Part shown: positions 60,610 through 64,000 of the stretch, piece by piece | Numbering within the stretch: position 1 is the first letter of the stretch | Layout of the letters: every line of letters begins with the position of its first letter | Assembly (NCBI GenBank): GCA_021773235.1 | Contig: JAJFKL010000011.1 | Location: 1 to 64,000, forward strand | Length of the DNA stretch: 64,000 nt | DNA from: Gammaproteobacteria bacterium | GTDB lineage: Bacteria; Pseudomonadota; Gammaproteobacteria; Eutrophobiales; Eutrophobiaceae | Direction of reading: 5' to 3' | Made by a program: the position numbers and the translations under genes | The notes under the pieces: generated by a model | What the model saw: only the letters and a program-made list of their open reading frames with translations | Told to the model about the DNA's origin: nothing | Databases searched by the model: none

Positions 60610-62736
60610 TCAGAAGCCTGACTCTCTGAGTAATACTGAAGCCACTAATTTATAGGCTCTACTAATAAAACTTCGTGTTTCCCCTTCGATATGTACCATG
60701 CCACGTAATATCTGGTCTACTTCAACATTCTCTACTGAACTAATATTAAACCGAACTCGATAGACAGATTTATCTGGAACCATTTCATTTGACTCATCAT
60801 ATTGCACCGGTACTTTACCACCAAAAATCGAGGCCAATACTGGAATATCTAGAGCCTGTAGATTGGCATGCTCGACTTCCTGCACATAAGCCCATATTGA
60901 TTTTATTTGTGGATTATCTGGAATAAACTTGGCGCTAGATTGGAGATGAACCCGTGATAAATCTTCTTCTGAAATAACACCTTCAATAGTTGGTTTTTCA
61001 GAAATGACAATAGTTGCAATTGGGAGTGTCTCATTGATCCATCGTCCATGGTGCAGTGACTCTTGCATATCGTAAACCATACCACTTATTGGTGCACGAA
61101 CAGTCAACTCATTCTTCTTTTCATATAGGCCGTTTAATTTAGATCGTGATTCTTGCAACTGCTGGATAATTATCTGTATGTTTGATAAGTCCTCTGAACT
61201 TGCAGCGATTCGCTTTGCCTGAAGTTTCAAAATATCGACTTCTTGTAATGTGGCTTCTATCTCATGATCAATTTTAGGTGAATTTAATGTCAACAAGATT
61301 TCATCTTTTTCTACACTTTTGCCTTCGATCAAATAACTGGAATCAATATAACCTGGTGCTACTGAAAACAATGTCGCCTTATCTTGACTCTTATAAACCG
61401 CTGGTATCTTTATAGTTGAATTCCACGGATAAATAAAAAGAATAATTAAACAGGTGAAAATTGTTGCCGTAAGATAAAAACGACTGGTTTTTATAATCTT
61501 AGATCTCATTTCCCACCAACCCCCTATTAAACCCACCACTGGTAATACGATAAACCAGAGGATTTCTATTGTGAATAATAATATGCCTAATAATTTGAAA
61601 AACATATAATAGACAAGAACAGCAATACCGATGAACAGAAATAAACGATAGACCCAAACACACCATGCATAAATATAGAGCTTTCTTAGCATCGATAAAG
61701 ATAATGCTTCGGGTGGTCTCAATCTTAAATTAAATAAAACTTCAGTTAACTTCCATTTACCAATATCAAATGAACGCTTTTGTAAATTTTGAATACCAAG
61801 CAAATCAGAAAATATATAATAACCATCAAAACGCATTAAAATATTTGTATTAATTGCTAAAGACAGTATCCAGCTCGTTGTCGCCATGATGAATGCTGCA
61901 CTTTTAAATATACCATCAGGTAAAAATGCCCAACTAAATGTCGCGATACAAGCAATATACAACTCCATAATCATACCTGCAGCACCAACGTGTGCACGCT
62001 CAATCGCTGATTTAACTTTCCATGTGTCTGATGTATCCGTGTATAGAATTGGAAACATCACTAACAGTGCGACACCCATTGTCGGTACCTGACACCCATA
62101 CCTTATTACTGTATAAGCGTGCGCAAGCTCATGTAGTATTTTAATCGCTGTCAGTGATATAAAATAAAATGCAAGTCCTTGCATGTTAAAAAAATAAAGA
62201 AAGGTCGACGTAAACTCATCCCATTGTCGTCCAACCATATAGAGACCGATGAGCCCAAGAAATGCGAGTAATGCTGCTGTGGTTATCGAAAAAAACGGTT
62301 CGAAATAAACAAGTGTTTTCCTAAGGAAAACTGTTGGTTTTACTAAGGGTATTTTCACGAACAAGTAATTATGAATCAACCATTTTAAAAAGCTGGGCTT
62401 ACTTGCCAAGTATTGTTCGAGGTAATCATTACTTGTGCCGTTTGCAGAATTAAGCGTAAGGCTATTTGCGAAAAGAAATGATAAAAGACTTTGAATATCA
62501 TCTTCATGCACATCAAGCGTTGTTTCTTGATTTATTTTTTCGATCAAAGTACTGGCTTTGCCAACAGTCCATCTGGACAGGAGTTGAAATGCAGTCCAAC
62601 CAATGAAGAAATATTTATTTCTGAGTGGATCGAGAATTATCCAACTAGGTGATCCATCTAAAGCAACAGGGCCTTCAAGCAACTGTAAATCATGCCGTAA
62701 AACCGGCAGTGTTATATCTTGGGTTGGCTCATTCAT
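60610..62736 (-). CDS. M50 peptidase-HlyD fusion protein with PqqD-like N-terminus
   Basis: This 708-residue membrane protein begins with a PqqD-like wing (about 30-95: LDPLRNKYFFIG, LLSFLFANSLT). A site-2 protease-like membrane domain follows, with HELAH (202-206) and an YTDTSDTW second motif, about six to eight helices in all. The C-terminal 250 residues are an HlyD/biotinyl-lipoyl adaptor (APISGMVYDMQESLHHGRW). Such fusions occur with GAF-HlyD proteins in gammaproteobacterial export loci, often near large surface adhesins. It overlaps its partner by four bases (ATGA), so translation is coupled. The exported substrate is not visible in the window. Confidence 0.88.
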   Translation of the reverse strand: MNEPTQDITLPVLRHDLQLLEGPVALDGSPSWIILDPLRNKYFFIGWTAFQLLSRWTVGKASTLIEKINQETTLDVHEDDIQSLLSFLFANSLTLNSANGTSNDYLEQYLASKPSFLKWLIHNYLFVKIPLVKPTVFLRKTLVYFEPFFSITTAALLAFLGLIGLYMVGRQWDEFTSTFLYFFNMQGLAFYFISLTAIKILHELAHAYTVIRYGCQVPTMGVALLVMFPILYTDTSDTWKVKSAIERAHVGAAGMIMELYIACIATFSWAFLPDGIFKSAAFIMATTSWILSLAINTNILMRFDGYYIFSDLLGIQNLQKRSFDIGKWKLTEVLFNLRLRPPEALSLSMLRKLYIYAWCVWVYRLFLFIGIAVLVYYMFFKLLGILLFTIEILWFIVLPVVGLIGGWWEMRSKIIKTSRFYLTATIFTCLIILFIYPWNSTIKIPAVYKSQDKATLFSVAPGYIDSSYLIEGKSVEKDEILLTLNSPKIDHEIEATLQEVDILKLQAKRIAASSEDLSNIQIIIQQLQESRSKLNGLYEKKNELTVRAPISGMVYDMQESLHHGRWINETLPIATIVISEKPTIEGVISEEDLSRVHLQSSAKFIPDNPQIKSIWAYVQEVEHANLQALDIPVLASIFGGKVPVQYDESNEMVPDKSVYRVRFNISSVENVEVDQILRGMVHIEGETRSFISRAYKLVASVLLRESGF

Positions 62737-64000
62737 ACACCAAACAATTGACGAAGATAGGATATAGGACGTCTAAATAGATAGAAAAATATGGATACAC
62801 GTTCACCGTATATTTTAGCTGTTCCCTGTGAGCCGATTCTCAATTTTTTATTATCAATCTCATCAAATTCTGCATAAAGCCGATAGGCAAGCGTATCCTG
62901 ATTATATTTTTCTGCCATATAACTGGCACTGACTAACTTTGCCGTAACCGGATTTAATGGATCGGTATCCAGAAACACATCAATATCAGCACCTTCAATC
63001 AATACAATTGCATCATCTACCGACAAATTAACTTTTAATTGAATTTTATCCGGATCAGCGATCTCCATGACCCGTTCACCGACTTGGACAGGCTTGCCAA
63101 TCCAATCTGATTTATTCGTATAAATGAGTAAGCCATCTTTCGCTGCATCAACATGAATGTTATCCAGTAGCTCTGCCGCAAAATCCAATTTACTTCGGTG
63201 TAATTCTGTTTGAGATTTCAGCAATGCTACTTGCGATTTACTTTTTGAATCCCTAAATGAATCTTGAGATGCCTTGCGATATTCGGCTTCTGCTACCGCC
63301 AAGGTCTTTTCCACAACGTTATACTCATTGCGTAGGTTTGTATCTTCTAGTAAAAAAACAGTTTCCCCTTTACTGACATAAGTATTCGGTGGAAAACCAA
63401 TCTCTGCAATAACACCGTCCATAGGAGAACTTACAATGACCGAGTCTTTTGCAACGATCTCAGCTGGCGCCAAAGCAGATAGTCGCATCGGTTTTATAAA
63501 AACAGCTAATAAAAACAGCATGATTATCCAAACAGCAAAAGTCACCTTCTTTGGTCGATGATATAGCTTTCGCCTGCTGGCAATAGCGACTAAAGCATGC
63601 GCGTATGTTTCTCCAAGGCGCTTAAACAAAGCAAGTTCATTATCTAGCCATGGTGTTTCTCTAGTGACCCATAGACCACCAATAAAAGTACCATCGGGTA
63701 ATTTTAATGGTGTCCAGAGAGCGAAGGGTAATGAAAACTCCTGCCAACCTTCTTTTAATTTATCCGGACACTGCGCCTCATCGATTACTCTTTGTGTCGC
63801 AATAGATTCACTATCAAATATTGCGGCAAGTATTTTTTCCAACCAGGTAGCAAAGGGAGCATGTCCTTCAATCACAGAAACACTAGAAGCACATACAAGC
63901 TTGCAATCACGTTTTATTGGATGCAATGAAGAAAATAAATAGGCTTGTCTATAAGGCAATAAACGACGTGTTTCATTTACGATCATAAATCGCAATGCAT
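62733..64000 (-). CDS. GAF-like/HlyD periplasmic adaptor, 5' end beyond the window
   Basis: The frame stays open to the window edge, so the gene is probably truncated at its 5' end; the first in-frame start (a TTG at 63995) is unlikely to be real. The visible part has a GAF-like domain (about residues 1-145: PYRQAYLFSSLH, SLPFALWTPLKLPDG, NELALFKRLGETYAHALVA), one membrane helix (about 150-170), and an HlyD-type adaptor with lipoyl half-motifs VSSPMDGVIAEIGFPPNTYV and AKDGLLIYTN. It is upstream of and overlaps the M50-HlyD gene by four bases, indicating a dedicated export pair. A transporter or outer-membrane partner may lie outside the window. Confidence 0.85.
   Translation of the reverse strand, partial: ALRFMIVNETRRLLPYRQAYLFSSLHPIKRDCKLVCASSVSVIEGHAPFATWLEKILAAIFDSESIATQRVIDEAQCPDKLKEGWQEFSLPFALWTPLKLPDGTFIGGLWVTRETPWLDNELALFKRLGETYAHALVAIASRRKLYHRPKKVTFAVWIIMLFLLAVFIKPMRLSALAPAEIVAKDSVIVSSPMDGVIAEIGFPPNTYVSKGETVFLLEDTNLRNEYNVVEKTLAVAEAEYRKASQDSFRDSKSKSQVALLKSQTELHRSKLDFAAELLDNIHVDAAKDGLLIYTNKSDWIGKPVQVGERVMEIADPDKIQLKVNLSVDDAIVLIEGADIDVFLDTDPLNPVTAKLVSASYMAEKYNQDTLAYRLYAEFDEIDNKKLRIGSQGTAKIYGERVSIFFYLFRRPISYLRQLFGV

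Overview
The window reads as one stretch of chromosome from an AT-rich (about 40% GC by eye) gammaproteobacterium, probably marine or aquatic. Gammaproteobacterial markers are a one-piece tmRNA encoding the tag ANEDNYALAA, TtcA, SrkA/YihE, MltF, YajQ, RNase AM (YciV), HugZ and an AddAB-like pair of the TIGR03623 type. The proteobacterial dedicated sortase system (PDSS) is mostly known from marine Proteobacteria. No phage module, IS transposase, CRISPR array or tRNA gene was seen.

Layout. 1-500: the 3' part of ssrA, which stops inside its T-arm where palindromic repeat units begin. 502-6719: a DUF6279 lipoprotein, then an accessory block of a small winged-helix-like protein, two proteins sharing an unusual N-terminal domain placed before an internal signal sequence (the second has an HELVH metallopeptidase motif), a lone cNMP-binding protein and a membrane heme-c/PAS diguanylate cyclase. 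6736-20725: a pilin-like protein, HugZ, an aldo/keto reductase, a CBS protein, the AddA/AddB-like pair, EgtD, an endonuclease I homologue with Gln in place of the catalytic His, MltF and a Sel1-repeat protein. 20847-30778: SrkA, an ABC exporter, ApbE, DUF3301, YajQ, RNase AM, a MASE1-CHASE-PAS-GGDEF-EAL protein behind a sigma54-type promoter, and a Tsx-like outer-membrane protein.

30851-37631 is the most unusual region. Two paralogous proteins (cNMP-cNMP-rhodanese-coiled coil) flank a formaldehyde-activating-enzyme (Fae) homologue that lacks the catalytic His, an exported 417-aa protein of unknown function, and a 99-aa protein behind a near-consensus sigma54 promoter. A perfect CRP-type palindrome lies in the same control region.

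37845-43287: a membrane protein and the glycine cleavage operon gcvT-gcvH-gcvP, with a long inverted repeat between gcvH and gcvP. 43323-51089: the complete PDSS (pdsS, pdsR, pdsO, target protein, class GN sortase) followed by a YyaL-like alpha/alpha-barrel gene in the same transcription unit. 51459-59798: an EamA transporter, two MscS-type channels, a site-2 protease homologue, TtcA, a Rap1a/Tai-like protein, DUF924, a small membrane protein and a Kef-type antiporter. 60013-64000: a small lipoprotein and an M50/HlyD plus GAF/HlyD export pair that runs off the window.

Themes are envelope export and surface anchoring, and second-messenger signalling: two GGDEF proteins, YajQ, three cNMP-domain proteins, a CRP-type site and two sigma54-type promoters. 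All family names come from reading the sequence; no database search was run.
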